Assembly (NCBI GenBank): GCA_029260135.1
Contig: JAJDDV010000011.1
Coordinates: 1-64,000 of the forward strand
DNA: 64,000 nt
Origin: Phycisphaerae bacterium
GTDB lineage: Bacteria; Planctomycetota; Phycisphaerae; UBA1845
Direction of reading: 5' to 3'
Shown here: positions 8,535 through 17,277 of the stretch, piece after piece
How positions within the stretch are numbered: position 1 is the first letter of the stretch
How the letters are laid out: each line of letters opens with the position of its first letter
The notes under the pieces: generated by a model
Database searches by the model: none
What the model was told of the DNA's origin: nothing
What the model saw: only the letters and a program-made list of their open reading frames with translations
Translations under genes and position numbers: made by a program

Positions 8535-8835
8535 ACGGGCAAACGAGTTTGCCCATGCCACTCGTCGTGTGCCTGTCTTCCAGGCGAATCGTCTTTCCCG
8601 TCGAGTCCCCCAGGTCTGAAGACCCGGGCCACCCAGCCGGCGCTCATCATACCGGCAGGCGGTCATCGAATCCCCCAGGTCTGAAAACATGTGCCATCCA
8701 GACGCCTCCCGTGGGGACGGGGGTCCGGCTCGACACCACACGGGCAAACAAGTATGCCCATGCCACTCGTCGTGTGCCTGTCTTCCAGGCGAATCGTCTT
8801 TCCCGTCGAGTCCCCCAAGTCTAGAAACCTGGTCC
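8505..8835. repeat. Duplicated hairpin-rich repeat unit (about 205-bp offset)
   Basis: A block of at least 85 bp at 8532-8617 recurs at 8737-8822 with few changes. Each copy starts with a hairpin (GGGCAAAC-ga-GTTTGCCC at 8537-8554; GGGCAAAC-aa-GTATGCCC at 8742-8759) plus ATGCCAC. Each then carries a shared CGTCGTGTGCCTGTC block and ends in a second hairpin region (GGTC-tgaa-GACC at 8613-8624, then GGGCCACCC). A third, broken hairpin lies near 8672. Confidence 0.8.
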
Positions 8836-9000
8836 ACCCTCCGGAAGCCATCAGCCGCGAAGCCGAACGATTCGAGTCGACGCGAGCGTAACGCAATTCC
8901 GGCACGAGCACCACTCAAATCCGGCAGCCTGCTTGACAGAGGCTTGCTCATGGAAGGCACCCGCCCTGGTACTGCTCACAGATCAGTGGCACCGGGCTAC

Positions 9001-9100
9001 AGGAGGTGCATCAAGATGCACCCTGCATCAACATGCCCGCGCCTTTGGCTTGGGCATGGCACCCACGGATGTTGGCACGCACGAATGTTGGCACGCACGA
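9001..9100 (+). repeat. Dispersed two-hairpin repeat, copy 3, plus 16-bp tandem
   Basis: The perfect palindrome GGTGCATC-aa-GATGCACC spans 9005-9022. It is followed by a second hairpin, CATGCCC ... GGGCATG, at 9032-9058, and then GCAC. Directly after it, 9069-9100 holds two copies of a 16-bp unit (ATGTTGGCACGCACGA) and the start of a third. Confidence 0.8.
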
Positions 9101-9180
9101 ATGTCGGGTTCAGCTTGCGGGATAGCGATTGGCGGGTTACGTTGGCGGGTTCGATTCTACTACGTGGAGGGACTTGATCG

Positions 9181-10560
9181 TTGGACGCGCTGGGCCTGCG
9201 TACGCTGCCATTTCTTTCGCGGCGCAACTACTATTACGAGCTCAAGCACATCGTCCCTTGGGGTCTGCTGGTCGGTCTGGTCGAGGGGCAGTTCGCGAGT
9301 ATCGTGATCGCGCGGTCGTTCGAGGGCAGCGCGAGACTGATCGCGATCGCCAGCGCGACACCCGCGGCGGCGTTTCTGTTCAGCCTCTTCTGGGGGATGC
9401 TGTGCGTCGGGCGGCCGAAGGTGCGGCTGCTGACGCTGTTCACATCCGGCATGACGCTGCTGGTTGGGTTGGTAGCGATCATTCCGCCGACGCCGATGGG
9501 GGCGGTTTGGTTTCTGTGTCAGATGGCTGGGGCTCAGGTGCTGCTGTCGGGGGTGGTGACGGTTCGTTCGGCGGTCTGGAAATCGAACTATCCGCGCAGC
9601 GATCGAGGCCGGATCACGGCGAAGCTCCAGGCGATTCGGTTCTCGGCGAGCGTCGTTGCGGCGTTGGTGGGAGCGGGGATTTGCGATCGTGATCCGACGG
9701 CATATCGATACATCTATCCGACGGCGGCTCTGTTTGGTGCGATCGGGGTCGTCCTGCTCCAGCGGCTTCACATTCGCGGGGAGCGGCGCGAGCTGCGTCG
9801 CCACGAGCGTCCGTCGGATGACCCCATCCCGCGGACGGGTCTGGCTGAGCCGTTCAGCCTGACGGCGCTGCTCTCCCCGGGTCATGTTTTCGGTCGGATG
9901 GTCCATGTTCTTCGGGCCGACCGTCGGTTTGCGCAGTATCTTATAGCGCAGTCGTTCATCGGCGTGGGCAACTTCATGACGATTCCGGTGGCTGTCGCGG
10001 TGGTCACGCAGGGGTTGAACCTGGGGATGGCGTGGGGCTTTTGGATCAGCACGGGTCTGCTGCAGGCTATACCGCAGTTGGTTCGTCTGGTTTCGATCGG
10101 TCGGTGGGCGCGGCTGTTCGATCGGATGGGTGTGGTGCAGTTTCGGGTGTACAACATTTCGTGTTGGACGTTCGCGATGTTGTTCGGGCTACTCGGCACA
10201 CTGGTGGCGGAATATGCGGAGTGGTTCGGGGCGGCGTTCTTGCCGCTTGCGGTGGGGTGCTTTGCACTGCGCGGATTGGCGAGCGGAACGGGACTGGGGG
10301 GCGGATCCCTGGCGTGGAACATCGGCCACCTTCATTTCGCGAAGACGGAAGAGGCTGAGATCTACATGGGCATCCACGTTTTCTTGACGGGGCTTCGCGG
10401 GTTGATCGCGCCGCTGCTGGGGATGTGGTTGTATCTGATCATCGGTTGGTGGGTGTGGCTGATTTCGCTGACGCTGTCGATCTGCAGTGTTTCGCTCTAC
10501 GTGTACATGGCGCGGAAGGAGAAGGAGGCGGGGACTGATTCTTCCGCGCGGTCTGTTTGA
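9181..10560 (+). CDS. Major facilitator superfamily-type transporter
   Basis: The product has 459 residues. The start is a TTG placed nine nt after GGAGGG; no ATG fits as well. About twelve hydrophobic segments are separated in the middle (near residues 195-240) by a basic cytoplasmic loop, the 6+6 arrangement of MFS carriers. Short basic loops such as GRPKVR between the early helices fit this. A conserved FIGVGNFMTIPVAVAV helix opens the second half. Nothing indicates the substrate. It stands alone on the plus strand, converging on the anti-sigma operon. Confidence 0.75.
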   Translation: MDALGLRTLPFLSRRNYYYELKHIVPWGLLVGLVEGQFASIVIARSFEGSARLIAIASATPAAAFLFSLFWGMLCVGRPKVRLLTLFTSGMTLLVGLVAIIPPTPMGAVWFLCQMAGAQVLLSGVVTVRSAVWKSNYPRSDRGRITAKLQAIRFSASVVAALVGAGICDRDPTAYRYIYPTAALFGAIGVVLLQRLHIRGERRELRRHERPSDDPIPRTGLAEPFSLTALLSPGHVFGRMVHVLRADRRFAQYLIAQSFIGVGNFMTIPVAVAVVTQGLNLGMAWGFWISTGLLQAIPQLVRLVSIGRWARLFDRMGVVQFRVYNISCWTFAMLFGLLGTLVAEYAEWFGAAFLPLAVGCFALRGLASGTGLGGGSLAWNIGHLHFAKTEEAEIYMGIHVFLTGLRGLIAPLLGMWLYLIIGWWVWLISLTLSICSVSLYVYMARKEKEAGTDSSARSV

Positions 10561-10579
10561 GTGAGGCGATAGGGGTTAC

Positions 10580-11098
10580 TCATCTCTTTCGGGCTGACAT
10601 CGCGATCAGGCACTTGGCGAGGTCGGAGCGTTTGGGCTTGCGGGAATGGGCCTGGACGATGGAGCCTTGGAGGCTCGTCTCGCCGTCGTCTTGTTTGTCG
10701 GCTTGAACGATCGTCTCTGCGGTTCGGATCGCGTCTCGTGCCATGATCACGGCATGAAATCCGTAGCCGCCGGTGAAGGCGATGAGCAGACCGGCGGCAT
10801 ATCGGAGGATCTTGAGCGGGGACGATGCCGCGGTGCTGGGTTTTTGGTGCGACGCGTCGAGGCGGAGCTGATGATCGCTTCTTTCTTCGAGGACGAGTCG
10901 GCTGCCTTCGCGCCGAACGGTGACGCGCTGCGGGCCGGGAAGCGAGTGCATCGTCGCTGCGGTCGCGCGCAGGGATTCGAACTCTTGCCGGCAAGTGGTG
11001 CAGGCGGCGAGGTGCTCGTCGAAGGCGGGGTGCTGCCCGGGGGCGAGTTCATCGCCGAGCGCATCGGCCATCAAAGATTCAAATGTCTCACAGTTCAT
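10580..11098 (-). CDS. Anti-sigma factor with zinc-finger domain
   Basis: The 172-residue protein has an N-terminal anti-sigma zinc finger (H28 .. C32 .. C35 in HLAACTTCRQE; Cys 3 may also take part), which in this family binds the cognate ECF sigma factor. One membrane helix follows near residues 95-117 (ILRYAAGLLIAFTGGYGF). A basic tail with two Lys/Arg clusters lies on the far side. Its ATG overlaps the stop of the upstream sigma gene by four bases (ATGA), so the pair is translationally coupled. The signal sensed is unknown. Confidence 0.85.
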   Translation of the reverse strand: MNCETFESLMADALGDELAPGQHPAFDEHLAACTTCRQEFESLRATAATMHSLPGPQRVTVRREGSRLVLEERSDHQLRLDASHQKPSTAASSPLKILRYAAGLLIAFTGGYGFHAVIMARDAIRTAETIVQADKQDDGETSLQGSIVQAHSRKPKRSDLAKCLIAMSARKR

Positions 11099-11613
11099 GA
11101 CGGAGTCTCCTTAGCCCATCGCGGTTGGAGGCGATCGTGGACGGTTCGCAGCGCACGGAGGTAGTGCGTCTTGACCGTGGAGAGCGCCAGGCCCAGTTCA
11201 CCCGCGATCTGGGCGAATGTCATTTCGTCGTAGGTCTTGGCGACCAGTACGCTTCGCTGGACGTCGGACAGTTGATCGAGTGCCAGCGTGATGTCATTGC
11301 GAAGGGTCTCGTGGTCGAGACAGGCGGCGACGTCTTCGTATCGGATCTGCACCTCGTCGCCGGTCACGTCGATTGCCGCCTGGCCATGGCGTTGTCTTCG
11401 CACGTCGATGGCGCGGTTAAGCGTGACGCGACGTAGCCAGCCGCGGGGTCGATCGGGCGCGGCGCTACGACACTGCGTGTTCCAACGGAGGAAGACCTCC
11501 TGGACGACATCCAGGGCGTCGTGGTGACGCCCCAGGAGTCGAAAGGCCCAGCCGTAGACCTCGCTCGTGTAGTCCTCGAACCTGTCGGTGGGAGGCTTAC
11601 CGATTGTGCTCAT
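11095..11613 (-). CDS. ECF-type RNA polymerase sigma factor
   Basis: The 172-residue protein has region 2 (residues about 15-80, including DALDVVQEVFLRWN and a -10 recognition stretch near RGWLRRVTLNRAIDVRRQ). Region 4 lies at about 113-165, with the helix-turn-helix MTFAQIAGELGLALSTVKTH. Length and arrangement are typical of sigma-70 ECF proteins. Its start overlaps the end of the upstream lipoprotein gene by 17 nt and its end overlaps the anti-sigma gene. A three-gene unit lipoprotein-sigma-anti-sigma is therefore likely, possibly self-regulated. Confidence 0.9.
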   Translation of the reverse strand: MSTIGKPPTDRFEDYTSEVYGWAFRLLGRHHDALDVVQEVFLRWNTQCRSAAPDRPRGWLRRVTLNRAIDVRRQRHGQAAIDVTGDEVQIRYEDVAACLDHETLRNDITLALDQLSDVQRSVLVAKTYDEMTFAQIAGELGLALSTVKTHYLRALRTVHDRLQPRWAKETPS

Positions 11614-12727
11614 TCGGAGTGCTCCCTTGCACCTGATCCCACGCGAGGCGCGAGACGGCGATCAACTCGTGCGGTCGGTCGCGGAGGACTTTTCCTTCGA
11701 ACTGCCACTTGGCAGAGGATACTGCATCGTCCTTGTCGACGTCCATGTTTTCGGCGTTGTGAGCGATGATGGTGCCCGGCATTTCAATTTCGATTTCGAA
11801 GTGGTGTCCACCGAGTTCGTTGGAGATTTCGTACTTGCGTTGCGCCCGATCGTAGGCGGATTCGAACCGGGTGAGTCGGGCGAAGTTGAAACGGGCGTCC
11901 TTTTGGAGTGAGGCCTCGAAGGCGGTCAAGGCCGCGTCCAGAAGTCGTGTGGCTTCGTCGTCGTAGCAGAGGTCTCGCTGGGGCTCGGTCATGGCGTCGC
12001 AGCGCTTGATGAGGCTGTCGAGGTAGTCGTCCTCGCCCTCGAAGAGCTGCAGCTCAGAACGATCGACGAAGAACTCGTCTTCCTTGTAGAAGCGGATAAG
12101 TGCTTCGCGGGCCATGAGGGCGTATTCGATGGGGAGATCGGGCTCGCACTCCGCCAGGGCGACGCGGGCGAGTTCGATCTGCTTGAAAGCCTCGTCGCAG
12201 GCGAAGGCCTGGATGACTCTGCGGCGTTCCTCGAAGGTCAGTTCTTCGACGCGTTTCTCGCCGAGTTTTTTGACGCCGTCGTCGAAGCAAAAGTCTTTCC
12301 AGTGCTGCATGTAGGCCCAGGGTCGCGGGTCGTAGGTGCGACGGAAGAAGAAGTACATTCCGTCGGCACGATCCTCCGTGCGGAGTGTGGTGGGAAAGTG
12401 CAAGTAGAGGTCGGCGTCTTCGTCGCCGTCCGCGGCGAAGGAGTCGGGGAGGGGGCGGCCCGGCTCGAAGCGGCGTTTCGAGGCCAGCACGAGTTCCTCC
12501 TCGTCGTTGTCCATTTCGATCTTTCGCGTGACGTTCCAGCCGCTCTTGGCGGAGGGCATCGCGTCGCCGTCGGCCAGTTCGTCGACACCACCGGTGATCT
12601 CGAGTTCGACGACGACGGCTCCGTCTCGTGCGATACTGATCCTCTCTTCACGGACGACGCATCCAACCGCAGTGGCGAGGGCTGCTACGGCGATGACTGC
12701 GGCGGTGGTTTTCATGGCGTTTCGCAT
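11597..12727 (-). CDS. Lipoprotein co-transcribed with ECF sigma/anti-sigma
   Basis: The ATG at 12727 is preceded by GGAAGGAA and gives 376 residues. A lipoprotein signal ends at a TAVGC lipobox (Cys 23). The mature protein is acidic and mainly beta then alpha: a beta-rich half with repeated short sandwich-like strands, a helical middle (residues about 150-270, many Glu/Asp/Arg), then a beta-rich end with HHFEIEIEMPGTIIAHNAE. The last part resembles the surface-protein style MPGTIxxHNA seen in some LppM-like lipoproteins, though I cannot name a family. Being first in the sigma operon, it may be part of the envelope response it controls, either as sensor or effector. Confidence 0.75.
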   Translation of the reverse strand: MRNAMKTTAAVIAVAALATAVGCVVREERISIARDGAVVVELEITGGVDELADGDAMPSAKSGWNVTRKIEMDNDEEELVLASKRRFEPGRPLPDSFAADGDEDADLYLHFPTTLRTEDRADGMYFFFRRTYDPRPWAYMQHWKDFCFDDGVKKLGEKRVEELTFEERRRVIQAFACDEAFKQIELARVALAECEPDLPIEYALMAREALIRFYKEDEFFVDRSELQLFEGEDDYLDSLIKRCDAMTEPQRDLCYDDEATRLLDAALTAFEASLQKDARFNFARLTRFESAYDRAQRKYEISNELGGHHFEIEIEMPGTIIAHNAENMDVDKDDAVSSAKWQFEGKVLRDRPHELIAVSRLAWDQVQGSTPNEHNR

Positions 12728-12880
12728 GATCGTTCCTTCCAGCTTGCTGTCTCGTTCCGTCGTATCGGAGGGCGGGCGGCGGTCCCACTCGATCGTCCGA
12801 TACCTGGCCATCGGCGAGATGGCGACGTCATAAGGATAGACGGCGGAGAGTGCGGATTGGATGACAGGATTCCGGCGATT

Positions 12881-12936
12881 CACCGGTTGAAAACCGGTGC
12901 CACACAGACAAATGCCGGTTGAAGACCGGTTCCACA
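12881..12936. repeat. Two ACCGGT hairpins with GCCACAC tails
   Basis: At 12882-12898, ACCGGTT-gaa-AACCGGT is followed by GCCACAC. At 12913-12932 a related CCGGT-tgaag-ACCGG hairpin is followed by TCCACAC. An inverted copy of the first hairpin with its tail is at 47761-47784. Confidence 0.8.
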
Positions 12937-12975
12937 CGGGAGGGTCCTCAAGATTCAATGGTCGATGGTTGGGAG

Positions 12976-13398
12976 TCAGGTCTCGGCGGAGCCGCGGGTT
13001 CGGGCGGCGAGCAGCTTGCGGACGAGGTCGACCAGCGCCTGGCGATCGACGGGTTTGGAGAGGTAGTCGTCGGTTCCGCACTCGGCGGCGCGTTCGATGT
13101 CACCGGTTTCGTTGAGGGCAGTGACCATGACGATAGTAACGTCGCGGGTCTTGGGATCGGCTTTGATGCGTTTGCAGACTTCGAACCCGGACATCTTGGG
13201 CATCATGATGTCGAGCAGGACGATGTCGGGGCGGTTCTGCTGGACTTTGGTGAGGGCGTCGAGGCCGTTGGTGGCGGTGATGACGCGAACGTCGGGCAGG
13301 GCTTCCATGTAGACCTCGAGGAGTTCGAGGTGCTGCGGGTTGTCCTCGGCGAGGAGGACTGTGGGTTGCGAGCCGATCGTCGATCCTTCGTCAGCCAC
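12976..13398 (-). CDS. Single-domain response regulator (CheY-like receiver)
   Basis: The 140-residue protein consists of one receiver domain only. The acidic pocket is E18-D19, the phosphate acceptor is D63 (IVLLDIMMPKMSG), and the signalling residues are T93 and K115 (DYLSKPVD). There is no output domain, so it probably acts by protein contact, like CheY or DivK, or as a phosphate relay. No histidine kinase is encoded nearby. The stop codon lies 248 nt upstream of the lipoprotein gene start on the same strand, with hairpin repeats between, so it is probably a separate unit. Confidence 0.9.
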   Translation of the reverse strand: MADEGSTIGSQPTVLLAEDNPQHLELLEVYMEALPDVRVITATNGLDALTKVQQNRPDIVLLDIMMPKMSGFEVCKRIKADPKTRDVTIVMVTALNETGDIERAAECGTDDYLSKPVDRQALVDLVRKLLAARTRGSAET

Positions 13399-13619
13399 CG
13401 CGGTCTCCTTTCGTCATGCCAGGACCGGTCATCCGGTCTGCGACGGATTATACCGCGGCGGAGGTGTCTCGGTAGTAGGGGGTGTGCGGAGACGTTCCGA
13501 ATCGCGATCGGGCTGACGAAAGTCGGGCGCATAAGAGAGGCCGGGCTCGAGATGGACTCGGACCCGGCCTGTTGGTATCTGCAGGTGCTATTCTGTGCCC
13601 GCTTGCCGAGCGGAGCCTA

Positions 13620-14813
13620 CTACCCCGGGCAATTCTCACAGGCATGGCCCGAGGGCTTTACGACGGGGAACGACGGAATCGAGGTGTTCACGACACTGAA
13701 GTCGGAACCGAGAACGCGCGTGTCGCCGTTGATGTCAAGCCGGACCGGGCAGTTGACAAAGCACGGGATCCCCGTGTTCACCGCACTGGCATCCGCACCG
13801 AGAACACGGCCGTTGGCGATCGCGTCACCGACCTGGAGAACGACATCGACCTTGAAGGTGTCGACGCCGTCCCAGCCGCCAACGTTCTGCACGGCATACC
13901 AGCCCCGGTGCGTCAACACGCTGCCGTTCTCCGTAACGCGCACGACGGTCGGCGAATCGTTGGTGAACGTGAAGTTGGGGGACAGATCGGGGCCGAACGT
14001 GCCGCCGGTCTGCAGCTCGCGAATCAGGATCTTGCCCGCCAGAGTCGGTGCCGTGACGGGATTCGCAAAGGTCAGCAGCGTGAAGTTGTTGGCGGAGCGC
14101 CAGAGACTGCCGCCACAGGGCGGATCCGAACTGGCGAGGCACTCACTGCTCGAGAGTGTGATGGTCAAGTTCGTAATGGCCCCGGTCGTCGCGGCCTCGG
14201 CGGCACAGAACGTTGACGGATCGTTCGGATCGGGATTGCAGAGTTCGCCGGACTTGATCACGTTGGCGAAGACCGACGGAACGGGAATCGAGAGCGTGAA
14301 CGGACCGCCGGTGGCCGGAACCGTAAGGCTTCCCCTCACGAGCACCTGACCGGCCGGGGGATGGGCCACAGTCACGCCGACGCCGCCGACCGGATAGGGC
14401 GCGTTGGACGCGACGTTGTTGATGGTGTTCTGTCCGCCGCCGATCTGCACGAGATCGCCCGCGATGATGGTGCCGCTGAAACCGCAGGCCGGCGGGCAGG
14501 GGCTGTCCGGGTTGGTAATACCCTGATTCCGCGTGAAGTTTGCCATGATGGGATCCGCCGTCGGGTTGACGACGACGGTCTCATCCAAATCTCCGCCGTC
14601 AAAGGTGAGATCCAGACCGAAGAGTGCGAGGCCTTCGTTGTCGGCCGCGCTGCTGAGGACGCCGAATATCTCGAAGTCGATCACCTCGCCCGGTGAGGCG
14701 GTGATTGCACTGGCGCCGTCGGACGTACGGCGAACCGTCAGATCGAGGCCGGCGGCCATCGCCATGGAACCGGCCAGCATCACCACCAGCGTCGTCATCA
14801 GAACATTCTTCAT
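13620..14813 (-). CDS. Secreted cohesin-like/dockerin protein (paralogue of 16063-17277)
   Basis: The 397-residue protein starts at an ATG after TAGGAG and has a signal peptide (MKNVLMTTLVVMLAGSMAMA). Residues about 21-190 form a cohesin-like domain (SPGEVIDFEIFGVL ... LALFGLDLTFDGG). A second domain (SLWRSANNFTLLTF to GWYAVQNVGGW) is shared with its paralogue. The C-terminal 65 residues hold two dockerin-like calcium-binding repeats (ANGRVLGADASAVN and DINGDTRVLGSDFSVVN) and end in a Cys-containing tail. It probably works outside the cell in protein-protein assembly. The last 180 bp are almost identical to the paralogue, while the N-terminal halves differ. Confidence 0.75.
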   Translation of the reverse strand: MKNVLMTTLVVMLAGSMAMAAGLDLTVRRTSDGASAITASPGEVIDFEIFGVLSSAADNEGLALFGLDLTFDGGDLDETVVVNPTADPIMANFTRNQGITNPDSPCPPACGFSGTIIAGDLVQIGGGQNTINNVASNAPYPVGGVGVTVAHPPAGQVLVRGSLTVPATGGPFTLSIPVPSVFANVIKSGELCNPDPNDPSTFCAAEAATTGAITNLTITLSSSECLASSDPPCGGSLWRSANNFTLLTFANPVTAPTLAGKILIRELQTGGTFGPDLSPNFTFTNDSPTVVRVTENGSVLTHRGWYAVQNVGGWDGVDTFKVDVVLQVGDAIANGRVLGADASAVNTGIPCFVNCPVRLDINGDTRVLGSDFSVVNTSIPSFPVVKPSGHACENCPG

Positions 14814-15135
14814 TGTGTTGCTCCTATCAGTCGTCTACGGCCTATCGTCTGTGATCCAGATTCAACAAAGCCTTTGTGCCAATATTACAGCTTCAGGTTA
14901 ATCTGAGCTTCGGATGCAGATTCACCGAGACCATCACACCCTACAGGTCGCAACGAGGGCCCACAGGCGCGAAGTCTACAGCGGTATTTTCGGCGATCGC
15001 ATGGGTGCACCGTAGCCCCATAGGCCTATCCAGGTGGAATCTGGGCGGGTGAGGCTGTGGGGGAGCCCTGCGCCAGAGTGGGATGCACGGGAAAGAACCG
15101 GCGGGTCCAGGCTCGCCGGGACCAGTGGCACGCTG

Positions 15136-15158
15136 GCGCCACCCATGAAGGGTGGCGC
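15136..15158. repeat. Hairpin with 9-bp stem and CTACATT tail
   Basis: GCGCCACCC-atgaa-GGGTGGCGC is followed by TACATT. The stem matches the hairpin in the 82-bp tandem repeats near base 152, and the tail matches the CTAC class. It lies in the otherwise empty spacer 14814-15190. Confidence 0.75.
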
Positions 15159-15190
15159 TACATTGGGCGGGGGCCGGAAGATTGTCGCAC

Positions 15191-15230
15191 AAAAAAAGAG
15201 CCGGACTCGTTTGATTCACGAGTCCGGCTC
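15191..15230 (-). terminator. Rho-independent terminator of the 15375-15950 gene
   Basis: On the minus strand a perfect 12-bp stem (GAGCCGGACTCG with CGAGTCCGGCTC, 9-nt loop) is followed by seven T residues. It is about 145 nt past the PEP-CTERM gene's stop. Confidence 0.9.
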
Positions 15231-15374
15231 CGGCGATTTTGAGAGTTCGCGGCTATCGGTCCAGAATCGCCTCCGGCAACTCTACTTCCTGACCGTCGCG
15301 TACGCGATCCCCTAGCACGTCATACCCCCTGGACATCGGCTGGGGATCCGCACTTCGTCCTCAAGGCCGCTGAA

Positions 15375-15950
15375 TTAGGCCTTGCGACGGCGGATCAGCC
15401 CGAGGGCGCCGAGGCCCATGAGCGTCAGCATCGCGGGCTCGGGGACAACGGTGATCGTGCCGATACCGCTGAGCGCCTCGTTGTTTCCGCCGCCACCGAT
15501 CGCACTGATGCCGAAGTCCTGAGCGGGATCGACCATCACCGTCAGCGTGCCGCCGACGGGGGTACCGGTCCCCTGGATGTCGGCCGCATTGATCGTCAGC
15601 GTACCGAGCAATGCTCGCGGGCCGACTACGGGCGGGATATTCGAGTCCGTTCCGCCGACCCAGAGCTCGCTGGCGTAGACCGCCATCGGGTCCCGGGTAA
15701 TCGGACCATTGCTGCCGAACGGATTCGGACTGGCATAGGTGAAGGCACCCAGCGTCACGTCGTTCGAACCGATGATGATATCGGCAAAGTCAAAAAGGTC
15801 CGTGCCATTGTTCATGCTCAAGGTCACGTCCATGTTGACGTCGGCGGGCGCCGTCAGATCGAACGTTCCCGCTGAGAAATCCACCGTTCCTCCAAATGCG
15901 GCCGTGCCGCAGAACGCTACCATCGTTAATACTGCCGCGAACTTCTTCAT
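15375..15950 (-). CDS. PEP-CTERM surface protein
   Basis: The 191-residue protein starts at an ATG after AAGGAG and has a signal peptide (MKKFAAVLTMVAFCGTAAFG). A beta-rich body rich in Gly, Asn and Thr follows. The C-terminus is a textbook PEP-CTERM signal: VPEPAMLTLMGLGALGLIRRRKA, that is VPEP, a hydrophobic helix and a basic tail. Such proteins are processed by an exosortase and exported to the surface or extracellular matrix; no exosortase is encoded in this window. It lies between two dockerin paralogues on the same strand, but its own terminator and spacers suggest a separate transcript. Confidence 0.85.
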   Translation of the reverse strand: MKKFAAVLTMVAFCGTAAFGGTVDFSAGTFDLTAPADVNMDVTLSMNNGTDLFDFADIIIGSNDVTLGAFTYASPNPFGSNGPITRDPMAVYASELWVGGTDSNIPPVVGPRALLGTLTINAADIQGTGTPVGGTLTVMVDPAQDFGISAIGGGGNNEALSGIGTITVVPEPAMLTLMGLGALGLIRRRKA

Positions 15951-16062
15951 CTTCCATCTCCTTAGCTTACGCTTCGTATTCCGAGCGAATGTGTTTGGAA
16001 CTTAACGCCCCTTTACCCTACTCCCGTTTTCTTCCTACTTCCCCAAAAAGCCAAAACCAGCG

Positions 16063-17277
16063 TCACGGCAAACAGGTGTGACCGCTGGGCTTCGGTACAG
16101 GAAACGACGGGATCGAGGTGTTCACGACACTGAAGTCGGAACCGAGAACTCGACTGTCGCCGTTGATGTCAAGCCGGACCGGGCAGTTGACAAAGCACGG
16201 GATACCCGTGTTCACCGCACTGGCGTCCGCACCGAGAACGCGACCGTTCGCGATCGCATCACCGACCTGAAGAACCACATCCAGTTTGAAGTCGGCCACG
16301 CCGGACCAACTACCACCACTTGCGGTTATAGCGTACCACGTGCGATGTGTCAATACGCTGCCGTTTTCCGTGACCCGCACGACGGTCGGCGAATCGTTGC
16401 TGAACGTGAAGCTCCCTGACAGATCCGGCCCCAGGGCCCCGCCAGCCTGCAATTCGCGGATTTCGATCTCTCCCGCACCCGTGGGGGCGGTTACGTCTTT
16501 GTCAAACGTCAAAAGGGCGAAGTTATTGGCACTTCGCCAGAGGCTGACGCCGCAGGCGGGCGCCGAACTCACAAGATTGGCATCGGTGCCGCCACACGAG
16601 ATACTGAGCGTCCCACCGGTCAGTTCGCCCGCGCTTGCACGCCAGGCCGTGATCGGATCGGCGCAGGGCGCGCCCACCGGGGGGCACCCGAAACCGAGGC
16701 GAACCTGGCCGCCCTTATCGAGGTCGGGGTCGCCTGCGTTGACAATGTCGAGCGAGTAAACGCCCGGAGCCCCGGAAGGGCAGGTCACGTCGATGTAGCC
16801 GACGGTTACGGCCGAACCGTCACCGGGCAGCGTCCTCTGGAACGTCGGGCTCGCCGCCAACTGAGTGTCGGAGCCGAAGGTCGCTGAGAAAACGCCGGCG
16901 CCGGGAGCGATAGTCGTTGTCAGTTCGTCGACGACGAAGTGATGGGCGCCGCAGCTCGCGGCAAGAGCATCACAGGCCGGCACGCCGGTGAAGGACCAGA
17001 AAAGAATGTCCTGCGGGGAGATGACCACGGGAACGAGGTCGATATCGTGTATCACCGGGAGATCAAGCGTGAGCGCCGCATCGGAGGCGTTCACATCGAA
17101 CTGGATCATCCGCAGCAACTGGTCCGAACCCGTCGGCGACTGGCTGAGCTGAACCTCAACCGTTCCCGTCGCACCGGGAGCAATCGGACCGGGCGAAACG
17201 AGGGTGACGACCCCGCCCGCTTGGACAACCGACACGAAGGCCAGAGACAGACTCAGCGATAAAGCGCGTAATAGCAT
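16063..17277 (-). CDS. Secreted cohesin-like/dockerin protein (paralogue of 13620-14813)
   Basis: The ATG at 17277 has GGAG upstream and gives 404 residues with a signal peptide (MLLRALSLSLSLAFVSVVQA). The N-terminal beta-sandwich (PGATGTVEVQLSQSPTGSDQ) is cohesin-like. The second domain, from SLWRSANNFALLTF, and the two C-terminal dockerin-like repeats (DINGDSRVLGSDFSVVN) match the paralogue closely. The 3' ends of the two genes are nearly identical DNA, so either the duplication is recent or gene conversion acts on this module. The product is expected to be extracellular, in a self-assembling cohesin-dockerin-like network. Partners are not identified. Confidence 0.75.
   Translation of the reverse strand: MLLRALSLSLSLAFVSVVQAGGVVTLVSPGPIAPGATGTVEVQLSQSPTGSDQLLRMIQFDVNASDAALTLDLPVIHDIDLVPVVISPQDILFWSFTGVPACDALAASCGAHHFVVDELTTTIAPGAGVFSATFGSDTQLAASPTFQRTLPGDGSAVTVGYIDVTCPSGAPGVYSLDIVNAGDPDLDKGGQVRLGFGCPPVGAPCADPITAWRASAGELTGGTLSISCGGTDANLVSSAPACGVSLWRSANNFALLTFDKDVTAPTGAGEIEIRELQAGGALGPDLSGSFTFSNDSPTVVRVTENGSVLTHRTWYAITASGGSWSGVADFKLDVVLQVGDAIANGRVLGADASAVNTGIPCFVNCPVRLDINGDSRVLGSDFSVVNTSIPSFPVPKPSGHTCLP

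Noticed and set aside
13399-13619. Small gene between the response regulator and the dockerin protein
   Set aside because: Frames here are short and without a ribosome site or protein-like composition.
14814-14900. Sigma-54-type promoter (TTGGCAC) upstream of the dockerin gene
   Set aside because: The TTGC half does not occur at the required distance from the TGGCAC half.
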